The position numbers and the translations under genes are program-made. Of a stretch of 64,000 nt of DNA, positions 24,273 through 35,494 are shown piece after piece. The notes beneath the pieces are model-generated. The model worked only from the letters and a program-made list of their open reading frames with translations. It was not told the origin of the DNA and searched no databases. Positions within the stretch are counted from its first letter, which is position 1, and each line of letters begins with the position of its first letter. The stretch is from Anagrus nilaparvatae (lineage: Eukaryota > Arthropoda > Insecta > Hymenoptera > Mymaridae), in contig JAKSXM010000238.1 of NCBI GenBank assembly GCA_022575985.1, forward strand, positions 14,712,001 through 14,776,000, in the 5' to 3' direction.

Positions 24273-25725
24273 TACTTTAGTCAAAATACTGGGGGGGGGG
24301 GGGGTAGAAACCTGTTGACAGGCTAAAATTTTCTCCAGTGTCCAATAGGACTGGAAAATAGGGAAACACCCTTAAATCAGCAAAAACTACCCTTTTTTTT
24401 GCAAAATTTTAAAAATAAAATTAATATGGTCAAATATATATTATTTTTTGATGATGAATTAAGAAGATATTGCGATTTTTTTACAATTGACCAAAATCAG
24501 GATATATGGGCTAATTATAGAGGGTAAAAACTACCACCAAAATTTAAAAAAATAGAAGAAACATAAGAAAAGTTTTTTTTTTACTTTTTCTTGTGGATTA
24601 AAGTATTTAAAAATATTTTATGTTATATTTTAACCATAATAAAATGTATTCACCCCCCCCCCCCCCGGGGATTGTTAAAACAAACCCTAAATTTATAAAT
24701 ACAATTTTCCACAAAAAAAGTAAAAAATATAAAATTTTATCATGGTTTTTGTATTTATTTAGGAATTGTTTAGTTTTAACCCCCCCCCCCCGGGGTTGAA
24801 TACATTTTATTATGGTTAGAATAGCATAAAATATTTTTGAATAATTGACTCCACAACAGGGCAGTCTTATCCATCAGGCGCTTGAGGCGGCCGCCTACAG
24901 GCCTCCACCAATTTGAAAAATAAAAAAAAAAAATTTTTTTTATAAAAATTTTGAAAATATTTTCCTTAAAGTATAAATTATTATTATTAATTTAGAAACT
25001 TTAAAATCTACTATACGAGTCATTCTGGATACCCTGTCATGATACCTTGCCAGTAGGTCATGCGTCTCCCGTTTGGGCTGATTTCACCACCTTTTTATAT
25101 ATGTAAAATATGTTTTGTGTGAAATTGAAGTAAAAAAATAGTATATTTTTATCCTAGGCCACAAAAATGGCCCAGATCGCACGTAAATTGCAATCCGAGG
25201 CGAAGCCGATGATGGCAAACTGCGATCTGGGATATTCTTTTTTTACGGCCGAGGCCAAAACATAATTTTTCTTCGTAAGTGGCTAGAAAACACGTATTTT
25301 CTTAAATAATTAGATTAATTGTAATTAATTTTTCTTAAATAATTTTTCTTAAATAATAGAAATACGTGCTTTCTGGCAACTGACAAGAAAAAAACTTTTA
25401 TTATGTTTTTCCTTTTTTTTTAAATTTTGAGGGTAGTTTTTACCCTCTATAATTAGCCCATAAATCCTAATTTTGGTGAATTATAATAAAATCGCAATAT
25501 CTTCTGAATCCGTCATCAAAAAATAAAATATATTTGACCATATTAGCTTTACTATCGAAATTTTGCGAAAAAAAAACCCTAAAAAGGGGTAGTTTTTGCT
25601 GATTTAAGGGTGTTTCTAGCCCTATTGGACACCGGATTCAGATCCAGCGACCTAAAAAACATTTAGTAGAGCAAATTTCATCCTGTTAACAGATTTCAAC
25701 CCCAAACCCGCATTTTGACTGGAGT
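24273..25725. repeat. Long inverted repeat (foldback) with poly-C palindrome inside
   Basis: The left arm (24273-24560) and right arm (25428-25725) are reverse complements with scattered differences; matching words include GTCCAATAGG, CACCCTTAAATCAGC, AAAACTACCC and GGGCTAATTATAGAGGG. The left arm lacks about 35 bp that carry a recurrent motif copy (25641-25660). Inside, a smaller inverted repeat (about 24605-24668 against 24779-24855) has a long C run then GGGG at each inner edge. A 13-base G run lies at about 24291 in the left arm. Confidence 0.8.
25171..25231. repeat. G+C-rich hairpin, CCCAGATCGCA stem
   Basis: CCCAGATCGCA (25171-25181) and its exact complement TGCGATCTGGG (25221-25231) enclose 39 bases that fold further (TTGCAATC against GATGATGGCAA). 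It stands out from the A+T-rich surroundings and lies in the unpaired middle of the 24273-25725 foldback. Around it a second small inverted repeat (about 25265-25300 against 25358-25395) is built on ACGTATTT/AAATACGT. Nature unknown. Confidence 0.6.
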
Positions 25726-26042
25726 ATAGTGTGTGAAAGTAGTTTTTTATTGTAACAGAAGGCGGCATCTGCAAAAAAGTCGGGATAAAAGTAACTGTTG
25801 ATAAGTTGGTTTCTTTAGTAAAACAAAACAGAGTTCTGCTTTAACTTCTTTTGAAAATCATAAAATTGATTTTATCAATTTAATTTTATAAAAATAAAGT
25901 TAAAGAAAATTTAAATTAAATGGAAAATACGAGAGCCCTAATGGTTAATTTTTATGGTTAAAGATCATTAACTAAAAAAATTTTTTTTAAAATATATTTT
26001 ATTCTATGAACATCGTTACCCTGATAATTACTTTGTTTTTCT
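25726..26042. other. 3' flank of the lipocalin gene, nothing recognised
   Basis: A+T-rich sequence between the foldback and the poly(A) signal of the lipocalin at 26081. A second AATAAA (minus strand, 25998-26003) could serve as an alternative signal. Confidence 0.4.
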
Positions 26043-26048
26043 TTTATT
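26043..26048 (-). terminator. Poly(A) signal AATAAA of lipocalin 1
   Basis: TTTATT on the plus strand gives AATAAA on the minus strand, 33 nt after the stop codon of the lipocalin gene. Confidence 0.5.
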
Positions 26049-26080
26049 TAATTGAATTAATTTTTTTTCCTGACTTCTCC

Positions 26081-26856
26081 TTACTTGTCACAATCGTTTT
26101 GATCTGTGCGTATAAGAAACGCTTTATTTATATTATTGTTATCCAAAACCTTATACGCCTTTTCCATGACTTCGACTGATGGTTTTCTTTCTCTAGTCAA
26201 AATCCAAACAATTTTTGTACTAAACAAAAAAAAATTAGTTTTATATTTTTTTTTATAAAAATTTGAAATTTGAATTAAAAAAAAATCTTAATTAAAACTT
26301 ACCCAACGATTTTAAAATCGGAGCAGGTCCAAACAACGGCAAAATTTTCATAATCAGTGTCTAGTATCCAATATGGGGCTGGAATATTAACTGGCAATGA
26401 TGGAAAAACTACCGTTAATTTTGAACTACCTTTAGAATACGGTGTTGCATATCCTTTTATGCCTTTTGGTTCACCAGTCCTATGAAAAACATCAAATTTA
26501 ATAAATATCTGGACAAATCTCTAAATAATATTAACCAACTCACAAAGACGAAATTTGTTGATTAAGTACTCCAACGGTGCCATTATCATTTGCTGTATAG
26601 TCCGCACTTATGCATTTTCCTCCCAATTCAAAGACAGCGAAATATTTTTCAGCTTCATACCATCTACCGAGATACTGAAAAAAGTTGCATTATTTATTTA
26701 AACATTTAAATCGGAGAGAAAACTCAATTTTCCGAATGCCTTTACCTTAGTCACATTAAAATCTGATTTTGTTTCGGGTTCAGGACAATTTCCTAGAAAT
26801 GGGATTTGAGCTGTACAAATACCAATAAGAAATAACCCAAAGAATACTCTAAACAT
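26081..26856 (-). CDS. ApoD-type secreted lipocalin (lipocalin 1)
   Basis: Four coding exons on the minus strand (26746-26856, 26544-26674, 26303-26479, 26081-26219), all with GT-AG introns (71, 64 and 83 nt), give 185 residues, the usual lipocalin length. Residues 1-16 are a signal peptide ending CTA|QIPFLGNCPE. Lipocalin motif 1 is YLGRWYEAEKYF (38-49), motif 2 is TDYENFAVVWTC (122-133) and motif 3 is LTRER (147-151). Cysteines 24, 58, 133 and 183 fit the two disulphides of apolipoprotein D. Sequons lie at N34 and N68. Such proteins carry small hydrophobic ligands in haemolymph or at the cell surface; in insects the relatives are Lazarillo, NLaz, GLaz and Karl. The ligand cannot be told. 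The paralogue at 28860-30164 shares the first two intron positions and phases but not the third. Confidence 0.9.
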
Positions 26857-26940
26857 TGTGTATCTTGACCTGAAAAATTTTTTTTTTCATTAGTTGTTTC
26901 CTTGTGCCCTCTAGATAACATGAAAATTTTAGTAGTGCAA

Positions 26941-26947
26941 TTTTATA
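26941..26947 (-). promoter_or_regulatory. TATA box candidate for lipocalin 1
   Basis: TATAAAA on the minus strand lies 91 nt upstream of the ATG, which would give a leader of about 60 nt. A pyrimidine run ending TTTTTCAG just before GTCAAGATACACAATG also looks like a splice acceptor, so a leader intron with a more distant promoter is the alternative. Confidence 0.4.
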
Positions 26948-28594
26948 CTTTAATGAAATAAATAAAAAATTCTATGCTATATTAGACCGTTAAAGGTGGA
27001 CTAAAAATTGTTTCTTTAAAAATGTAATACTTCTTTACTATCGTTTCTCTGCAAAAATCTTAACTTTTGGGAAAAAGTACAAAGATTAATATTTCAAAAA
27101 TTATCTACTAAGGGGTTTGTTTTCTTTTTATGAAGTTACATTGGATAAACATTTAAATAACATGGGAATTTCGAATTCACATTTTAATTTTTTAACATGC
27201 TTGAAAATTTTTTTAAACACTAGCTAACAGATGGACAATGATGTTTTGACATATAAAAATTGATCCCCGAAATTGTACAAGTCCTAGAAGACTTTATCTA
27301 AACAAAATAAAATTTTTAAAAACTACCATTTTCCTATTTAGAATACATTTTTTTTATTTGCAATGTATGTTAAAGTTGTCCGTACAACTTTTTCCTGTAT
27401 GAAAATAACCATATTGATAATAGAACCAGAAAAAAGTATATATCTAAAGTCATTTGGGATAGTGCCACCGGAGTTATAATATGGTCTAGGTCAGGGTTAC
27501 GTTTACCGATTTTCCCGATTTTCATGTCAAAATTTAGAAAAATAGTTTAGACCATCGTGTAGCCAGAGAAATTTCCGATCAATCATGTCTTTTGGATTTT
27601 TTTTATAAACGTTTTTACAACGATTCGAAGACCAGACCTGGGAGCCTATGTGCATTTCATATGGAATCTCTCACAAACCAGTTAAATTTTTTTAAATAAA
27701 TTTTTTATGATTAATATTTAGGAGTAATGTTTATTTCGTTTTTGATACAAAAAATTTTGAGATGAATGTTTTCCTAAATTTAGGTAACAGATTCGAAAAA
27801 ATACAGTAATAGAGAATTTCCTGAAACTTGGAGTTCCAAAAAGAAAAAATAAAGTTTTCGGAAAGAAAAAAGATATAAATATGTACCATTTTTGTAAGAT
27901 TAAAAAATAAAATAAGTACTTACTTAAAAAATAAGTTTAACTAAGTTGTTATCTTAAAAAAAATGATATTAAACTAAAAAATGACTTGTATGATACTTTT
28001 TATAACAGCAATAACATCGCTAATAATTAGTTGTTGCGAAAGAAATAAATTAAACATTCAAATGACAATTATAATTATTTATGCTTTATTATTTATATTA
28101 TTTTCCAACTATTTTTGTATCAATAACAATTAAATGCATTTAAAAAAACATAATTGCTTTTATTTTTTTCATTCAAAATTACAATACGCAAAATTGCTCT
28201 TGTAAGGAAAAAATATTTAATTTATTTTTCGTTCGTGACATTTACCTGTTAACCTTGAATAAAATGGATTACATCAACGTCGACTAAACTGCGAATCTTT
28301 ACATTTTTAATAAAAATTGCACTTTTTTAAATTATAGAAACTAATGAAACTAATGGCTGGTTGTAGACTGGCCAAGTACTCATAACTTACTGGGTCGAAA
28401 AACGGTACGTAATGTACATTTATATCTATTTGCCTCTATGCCTGCTTCTATGTGCAATTTATTGTCATTAATCATTTTTTCATAACTGTTTTTTTTCTCT
28501 CTTTATTTTTTATCAAATATTATTCAATCGGGGTAAAATAGGATGGAAATAAACAAGACGAATCATTTTGTAAAAAATGGTTTTTATGTAACAA
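26948..28594. other. Intergenic between the two lipocalin genes
   Basis: About 1.6 kb of A+T-rich DNA without a recognisable exon, repeat or RNA gene. A first non-coding exon of lipocalin 1 could lie here if the acceptor-like site at its ATG is used. Confidence 0.4.
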
Positions 28595-28600
28595 TTTATT
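28595..28600 (-). terminator. Poly(A) signal AATAAA of lipocalin 2
   Basis: Minus-strand AATAAA about 260 nt after the stop of the lipocalin 2 gene; a second candidate is at 28502-28507. Confidence 0.4.
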
Positions 28601-28859
28601 CATATTTTTTTTTATGAAAAGCATTTTTTTTTACCGCAGCGTTGTAATTTAGTTGTATGTTCAAATAAATAAATTAATGAAATAATGAAATAATGAAATG
28701 AGATCTCAAGCGAGACTGGCTAAATAATCAAAAAAGAATCGCGCTGCGATATTAAATTCCTTACGATTCCATTTCGATGTATCGTACCGCTACGAGCTTG
28801 AGGTTTCTTTTTTTTAATGAAAAATGATATAGGATTTAGTTTTAGCCCTTTAAATGGAC

Positions 28860-30164
28860 TTAAGCTTCAACAGGTTTGGCATCTTCCACTTTAACTTCTT
28901 CTTCGTGTTTATCGATAACAGCCTCAGTCGCCGCCTCTTCTTTTTTTGGTTCTTCTACTTCTACAGCACTTCTCACGGTAGGTTCAACGTTCTCGTTAAC
29001 TTTTTCTGCTACTTGCATTATAACTTCTGGCACGGTCTTCACTTCTTCGGCTGTAATTAAATAATTACAAATGAACGAGAGAGCGAGGAGGTATTAAATA
29101 ATTTATGCAATTTAAATTGCCAATAAAAAACAAGACTAACCCGTCTTTCCAGGTTCTTCTGGTACCACCACCGCTGCTGCTTTTTCTTCGTTTTTCCTTT
29201 CGACTTCTTGTGCCGCTGCCTTTGCCGCTGCTGCTTCTGCTTCTTTTATTTGACTTATTATTTCAGGCACGTCTGGTACAAAGGGACTAGATCTTATTGG
29301 TTCTTCGGCATCTCTAGCGGGTTCATCGTATTGCTCGTATTCTGGTTTTGCTGGTTTTCTCGTTGGCTTCTTTACAGGGGTTTGTAAACTGTCAAGGTAT
29401 GCGCAATCGTCTTGATTCGTTTTTACGAAATAAAACTTTGATATCTTGTACTTGTCAAGAACCGCGTAAGCCTTTGAAAAATGAAAATGAAAATTTTCTC
29501 ATTAGTCCTGTGATATTTTTATATTTTATATTTTTCAGTTTTTCAGCTTACCTTTTGTAAAACTTCTCCGGGCACTATTCTTTCTCTAGTCATAATCCAT
29601 GCATTTTGAGTGTGAAGAGGTCCAATTCCCGCACAGCTCCATAATACAGCATAGTTATCGTAATCGGTTTCGAGAACGGAGTAACTTGTTTCTGGGGTTA
29701 TTAATGGCACTGACGTATATTTGACGAATAATTTTCCTTCGTCTTTTTTATTTGGAATTCTAATTTCGCCCTCGAGGATGCGTTTTATTCCGGTTCTAGG
29801 TATGCAAAACAAAGCGTTAATTTATTTTTTTGAACATTTGAAAAGTTTAGAATACTTACAATCTGCTAGTGACTTCGTTACTGACGCGATATTTTCCATC
29901 GGATCCTTTGGTGTAATTCGACATGACGCATCGTGAGACAACTTCACTTAGTTGGAAATAACGTTCAGCTTCGTACCAGATTCCAGCAAACTGCAGAACA
30001 AGAATAAAATTCAATAAAAGAGATTTTAAAAATGCAAAGAAACTTACTCTCTCCATGTCAAAATCCGTCATTGCTACATACTCCGGGCAAAATCCCAAAC
30101 TAGGGATTTGTGCCCTTACAATAGAGAAAAGAGCGAGTAATAAAATTGCGATCCTCTTCGTCAT
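28860..30164 (-). CDS. ApoD-type lipocalin with a long acidic tail (lipocalin 2)
   Basis: Five minus-strand coding exons (30048-30164, 29860-29990, 29552-29795, 29141-29471, 28860-29050) with GT-AG junctions keep one frame for 337 residues. Residues 1-18 are a signal peptide (MTKRIAILLLALFSIVRA). Motif 1 is FAGIWYEAERYF (40-51), motif 2 TDYDNYAVLWSC (126-137), motif 3 MTRER (151-155). Cysteines 26, 60, 137 and 187 match the ApoD disulphides, and N64 is a sequon. The lipocalin fold ends near residue 190. The remaining 150 residues, unusual for the family, are a Lys/Pro/Glu linker (about 196-225), an Ala/Glu/Lys stretch likely to be helical (about 236-262) and a Glu/Val/Ala tail to the stop. 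Introns 1 and 2 match lipocalin 1 in position and phase (intron 2 is 64 nt in both); later introns differ. Probably secreted; the tail's role is unknown. Confidence 0.92.
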
Positions 30165-30207
30165 GATTTCAAGGTGATTCTAATGTCGCGAACCAAGAAG
30201 AGGCTTC

Positions 30208-30215
30208 CTTATATA
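30208..30215 (-). promoter_or_regulatory. TATA box of lipocalin 2
   Basis: TATATAAG on the minus strand begins 51 nt upstream of the ATG. A start about 30 nt downstream would give a leader of only about 20 nt. There is no acceptor-like sequence between it and the ATG, so the promoter is probably immediate. Confidence 0.6.
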
Positions 30216-30740
30216 CATTACTGGATAGGGCCCAACCATGGAGAGTGCGTTGACCGGACACACGCGTTTAAATCCCCTCTTTACTTATATCTCTTTATAA
30301 ATTTTTTATTTACCCTTTTTTTCATTTTTATCCTTACAAGACCAAAAACTTTATTATTTTATTTTTCGTTATTATTCAGAATTCCTAAAAGGGCATCCTA
30401 AATTTAGTTATTTTTATTATTTACTAAAAACTAATTCAATTTAAAAATTTTTAACTTTAATGTCTAGCGGTATTTATGCTAATTTCGCAAGAGATTAAAA
30501 TATTATTTTTGACAAAAATTAACAGTTATTTTCATTAATTTTGTGGTGGCGATTTACAGTTTAGTTTATTTTTTAGATAAATTTATTTTTTTAAATTATA
30601 AATAGTAAAAGATTCGAAACTTCGCTTCTAAAAGTTACTAAAACTAAGAGTTCTTATTTTTTCAATAAATCCTCAAAATAATATTCCATATAGCAAATAT
30701 TACTTCAGTCAAATCTTAGTTTTAGTATTAGTAGTATATA
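30216..30740. other. 5' flank of lipocalin 2, nothing recognised
   Basis: The first 60 bases upstream of the TATA box are somewhat G+C-richer and may hold promoter elements; the rest is A+T-rich up to the TIR element. Confidence 0.4.
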
Positions 30741-32563
30741 CACTGTAAAAAGTAACTTCCTTAGATTAACAAGATAATTAGAACATTTTCGAAAAAATTT
30801 GTAAATATTCGAAAAAAATCGTAAATTCACTAAATTTAGTATATTAACAAAAAATTCGAAGATTCGCGACTTTTTTTTTGTGAATTCACAAGAAAAATTG
30901 ATAATTTACCATTTTTTTTTGGAAAATTTACAAAAAATAGTTGTAAATTTACGAAAAATAATTGTGAATTTACAACTTTTTTCGTAAATTTATAAAATAA
31001 ATCGAGAATACTCGAATTTTTTGATAATATGTCGGTAGTTCTTAGCTATTTTTACCCAAGTCTGAGGTCGATGTCTTGGATTTAAAAAATACCAATTGCA
31101 CTGTGTTTGGCATGTAAAAATATGATTACTGGCCAATTTTTAAGGCTCTAGGTGGCTTGGTTGCGATTTGGCAGCTGTTTTTCCAATTTTGATTTTTTTC
31201 GAATTCTCAGCCACCCGTTTGCTTTTTATTTTCTGGACGCCCTAAATAAGCCTAAAAAATATTTTCTATATAAAGGTGGGTAGTAAAAATTCCCGCCCAA
31301 TCCGAATCTGACCATATTTTTTCGGAAAAACCTCAGGAAAAGCCGGAAAATCGGGAAAACCAAAGGAAACTGGAAAATACAAATTTCTCAAAAAGCGTCA
31401 CTTTTTTTTTTTTTTTATTTTTTTTACATGTGTTTTCCCATACTTTTCATGCTGGTAACCTCCTTTTTTGACCCATTTGCCTTTAAGTACTTAAAAATCA
31501 ATTTTAGGCTCAAAAAAATGATTTTAAAAATTGTTCATTTTCCGAATTTTCCAATTTTCTCGCTTTTCCTGATAGAAAATGAAAAATCTGACTTGATTTT
31601 CGGATTTCTCGGGAAATTTTACATTGAAAACCTTCTTGGGTAAAATTTTAGAGGTCTTTATGACGCTGTAAAAAAAAGAAAAACAAAATAACCTGCTAAA
31701 ATCAAACATAATTAAACATAATTAAATTTTGCTATTTTTTTATTCTGTTTATTTTTTTGATTTTAGCAGGTTATCTTGTTTTTCTTTTTTTCTTGCGTCA
31801 CAAAGGCCTCTAAAATTTTACCCAAGAAGGTTTTCAATGTAAAATTTCCCGAGGAATCCGAAAATCAAGTCAGATTTTTCATTTTCTATCAGGAAAAGCG
31901 AGAAAATTGGAAAATTCGGAAAATGAACAATTTTTAAAATCATTTTTTTGAGCCTAAAATTGATTTTTAAGTACTTAAAAGGCAAATGGGTCAAAAAAGG
32001 AGGTTACCAGCATGAAAAGTATGGGAAAACACATGTAAAAAAAATAAAAAAAAAAAGTGACGCTTTTTGAGAAATTTGTATTTTCCAGTTTCCTTTGGTT
32101 TTTCCGATTTTCCGGCTTTTCCTGAGGTTTTTCCGAAAAAATATGGTCAGATTCGGATTGGGCGGGAATTTTTACTACCCACCTTTATATAGAAAATATT
32201 TTTTAGGCTTATTTAGGGCGTCCAGAAAATAAAAAGCAAACGGGTGGCTGAGAATTCGAAAAAAATCAAAATTGGAAAAACAGCTGCCAAATCGCAACCA
32301 AGCCACCTAGAGCCTTAAAAATTGGCCAGTAACCATATTTTTACATACCAAACACAGTGCAATTGGTATTTTTTAAATCCAAGACATCGACCTCAGACTT
32401 GGGTAAAAATAGCTAAGAACTACCGATGTATGTATAGTAAATTTAGTAAATTTACGAATTTTATCGAATATTTACAAAATTTTTTGAAAATTTACTAATT
32501 TTTTGAAAACATTCTATTTTTTTTGTTAATTCTGTTTAATCTAAGGAGTTACTTTTTACAGTG
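30741..32563. mobile_element. TA-flanked TIR element, copy B, split by a palindrome
   Basis: The ends CACTGTAAAAAGTAACTTCC and its inverted counterpart finishing TTTTTACAGTG are flanked by TA (30739-30740 and 32564-32565). The outer parts share the AAATTCGAAAA/TTTTCGAATTT style and internal CGAGAATACTCGAA words with copy A (19978-20748). The middle is displaced by the palindrome 31032-32426. Without it the element would be about 430 bp. No transposase. Confidence 0.8.
31032..32426. mobile_element. Near-perfect 1.4-kb palindrome inserted in the TIR element
   Basis: The left arm (31032-31706, beginning TCGGTAGTTCTTAGC) is repeated almost without change as reverse complement at 31756-32426; only a few mismatches were seen (for example GGCATG against GGTATG). 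The 49-bp spacer is A+T-rich. Neither arm holds a long open frame. Its position inside copy B of the TIR element shows it inserted later. A transcript would fold into a dsRNA of about 670 bp. Confidence 0.92.
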
Positions 32564-35260
32564 TAGTTACTAGGCATCAACAGATTTGGTCTAGTATAAA
32601 TTTTGGGGTCGCTGATCACGAATTTCAGGGTCATTTAGTTCAGAAACGAGCGCTTCGCCCTTAAATGAGCAAAAACTACTACTAAAAGGGATATTTTTTA
32701 TTTAGATATTCGCTTTTCATGGGTAGTTTGGTCAGGATCCCAAAAAACTTTTACTAGACCGAATCTAGCGATGGCCTGGCCAGTAACTATATAACCCCCC
32801 TACAGGATTTGGCCAGAGTAACTGTAATAGTTATCTATAACAATAATTTTTGTCTCTCTAATCTGATAACGAATCCCTTGGAGCTATTTCACTATCTTTT
32901 TCTATTTCTAAACCAACTTTGTTTAGTATAATTTCTTGCTTTAAGGTGCATTCTACATTCCTTTTTGATAATCATGTTTTTGTCTTCAGTATAAATATAA
33001 AATCTAGCAACTTTCTTTGCCCAAATTAAAAAAATAACAGCTTATTTGGGAAAAAATTTTTATAAAAACGGTAAAAATTGTAAATATTTGTTAATAATTT
33101 TGACAACAGTGGCTTACAGGCATAAATTTTGAACTTTGTATTCTTGATTTCTCTGCTTTCTGCTTTTTTTTGGTGTTTTCAAAAAAATTGTCATAATTAA
33201 AAGGCTTTAATTGCACTGTTTAATTATGAGCTAAAAATAAAAGATTACATAAAATAATGGAATGAGGAAATGCAACTGCTATTGAATTAGTATTGTTTGT
33301 ACAATAGTAGACAACTAGTTAAAAGTAGCTTTCCATATTTGTGAGAACCGAGGACTTTCAAGAAACACTTAGTTTTTTCCATTATAGGATAAGTAATGCG
33401 AAAAAGATCATTAAATAATCTTTATTTCAAGTTCATTGGACCAAAGTACATCGTCTTTGAGTAAACAAATAAAATATTTAAAAGCGCTGGCTGAACGGCT
33501 TCGTACAATTAATGGAAATATTTTTTCATTTGAACATATCTGAAATTGCTGTTTTACTTCTTCTTTTACCCAAATTCAAAATTAATTTTTTTTTATTATG
33601 TTCTTTTGTTAAAGTAATTTGCAAGGGTACGAAAAATTCCGCTACTTTCACCTTGTCAATTAATTCAATTTAAATATAAATGAAGAAATATATTATGAAA
33701 TTAACTTTAAAACCTGTTTATATTTTTAAAATGGTATTTTTAGTTAGTTGATATTTATCAACTTTTGTGGATCCAAAAATTTTTATTTATATATAGATGT
33801 ACATAAATTTATACCAAAACTCTTTGTCATTGGATTTTTAAAATCAATTTTCGTCAGTTAAAAAGGGAAAAAAGCAATTTAAAATTGGGCCTATTTATCA
33901 CCCAGTTTACAATGATTTTTTTTTCTTACCAATTCAATATGTACTAAAGCTTAACACCAACTGCAGATTCAAATGATTTGTTTTGATTGAATCAAAGAAT
34001 CGGAAATTGGTAAATCACTTTTTTTTTTTTTTCTAAATCTAATGCTCTTTCTTTTTTAACTTCCAAAATGCGATGAATAAAAGTTTTCCTAAAACTTTTC
34101 CATGGGAAAAAATCCGGACTTTAACTGGGCGTTACAAAAATCGTAAACTAGGATTTCGGAAATGATAATAGTTTCTCTTGAAGGCACCGAAATTGACAAT
34201 ATTTTCCCAAGCAGTAATTATGGTCAAAAACTATATTCTCTTTACTTGGTTTCTTTTAAAACTAAAACTAGACGACAAAAAAATGAAACCACGGCATTCA
34301 CTGTCAGATGAAATGATGTAGGGTCAAGAATGGGATGTTGGACATCGAAGGGGTTTGGAATACCTAGTGTTATTTTACTAAAAAACTAAGATAAAAATAA
34401 TTGAAAAGATATATTATTTTTAAAAAAAATATTCTTTAAATGGTTACTTACTTTGATATCTAGTTTGTTTGGAAATTATTAATTATTTATAATATTAAAA
34501 CCTTGAATCAGAAAAGACTCTTGATAAGATATCGTTTTTTTAACAAAATTACAAAGTATGAAATATTTGATTAAGTAATCATCAAACATTAAATTTATAA
34601 AAAAAAATCATTTTCTTCTTTTTTAGGGGTTTCATTAAGATGTCTAAGAACGAATCCTAAATATACTTAATAATGTGGTTTTAGGCATGAATTTTATTTG
34701 AATGTCCAAAACAGAATACACAAATTTTAGTTTTGGACATTTGACTTAATTTTTTTAAGGATGAAGATAATATCTCTATTATTAAAAGTACCTATTTGTT
34801 AAATTTTATCAAATACAAAAGCAAATATTAAAAAATCTTTAATTTAAAAAAATTTGAAATTTATTGCCACTATATGGGCAATCGATAATGCAATAATGCC
34901 GGTTGAGATGAGAAGAACATCTCTCTATTCTGACAAGGTTTTTTTGATTGATCACCCTTGATCCCTTTTTTGTTAATTTACAATTAATTACAACAAATAA
35001 AAAATAATATTTTTTCTTAAGTATACCTATATTCGAAAATTCGTTAGTAACACGAACTTTTAAAACTCATTTAAAACTTATGCTCACTGTAGATAGTTTT
35101 TCTGATTATTTTTTTGAAAAAAATGTGTTATGTATAGTTAGTTTTAAGAATAGTGACCAAAACCCCATTCATTTCATGTCCAAAACCCTGTTAAAGGTAG
35201 TGGTAGTTTATTTACTTGTTTAATATATACATTGTTTTACTATCTATTTATTAATATTAT
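32564..35260. other. Intergenic, one recurrent motif seen
   Basis: A copy of the recurrent motif (GGGTCGCTGATCACGAATTT) is at 32606-32625, with a degraded inverted one near 32740-32770. Otherwise A+T-rich, no exon found. The part nearest 35260 may be 3' UTR of the retrotransposon remnant. Confidence 0.45.
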
Positions 35261-35494
35261 TTATTTATTTCTTTTTCTTTTTTTTAATATGTTATTGATA
35301 TCAGATGCAATAATGTGAATTAGAATGTCAATATTTCCTGTTTTTTCTTCATTTAAGTTCTCTAATAGATTAAAAAATATACAATTTCTATTTTCTTCTT
35401 GGCTTATTTCTGGTATTGACTTTTTTCTATGGTGTTCACAGCGTTCGCAATGAACTATTAAGTGCATTAAATCTTTTCTTATATTATTACAATA
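35261..35494 (-). pseudogene. Non-LTR retrotransposon 3' coding end, distal part
   Basis: Read on the minus strand, the frame from about 35490 runs YCNNIRKDLMHLIVHCERC and on to a stop at 35261. The spacing C...H...C with a charged stretch after it is the zinc-knuckle-like region after the reverse transcriptase in many insect non-LTR elements. An in-frame stop just upstream marks the break by the foldback at 35495-37334. This is the continuation of the remnant at 37335-38190, so one element was split. Confidence 0.6.

Noticed and set aside
24860..24910. hAT-like terminus (CAGGGCAGTCTTATCCATC)
   Set aside because: It resembles some hAT ends, but no matching inverted end or 8-bp duplication was found.
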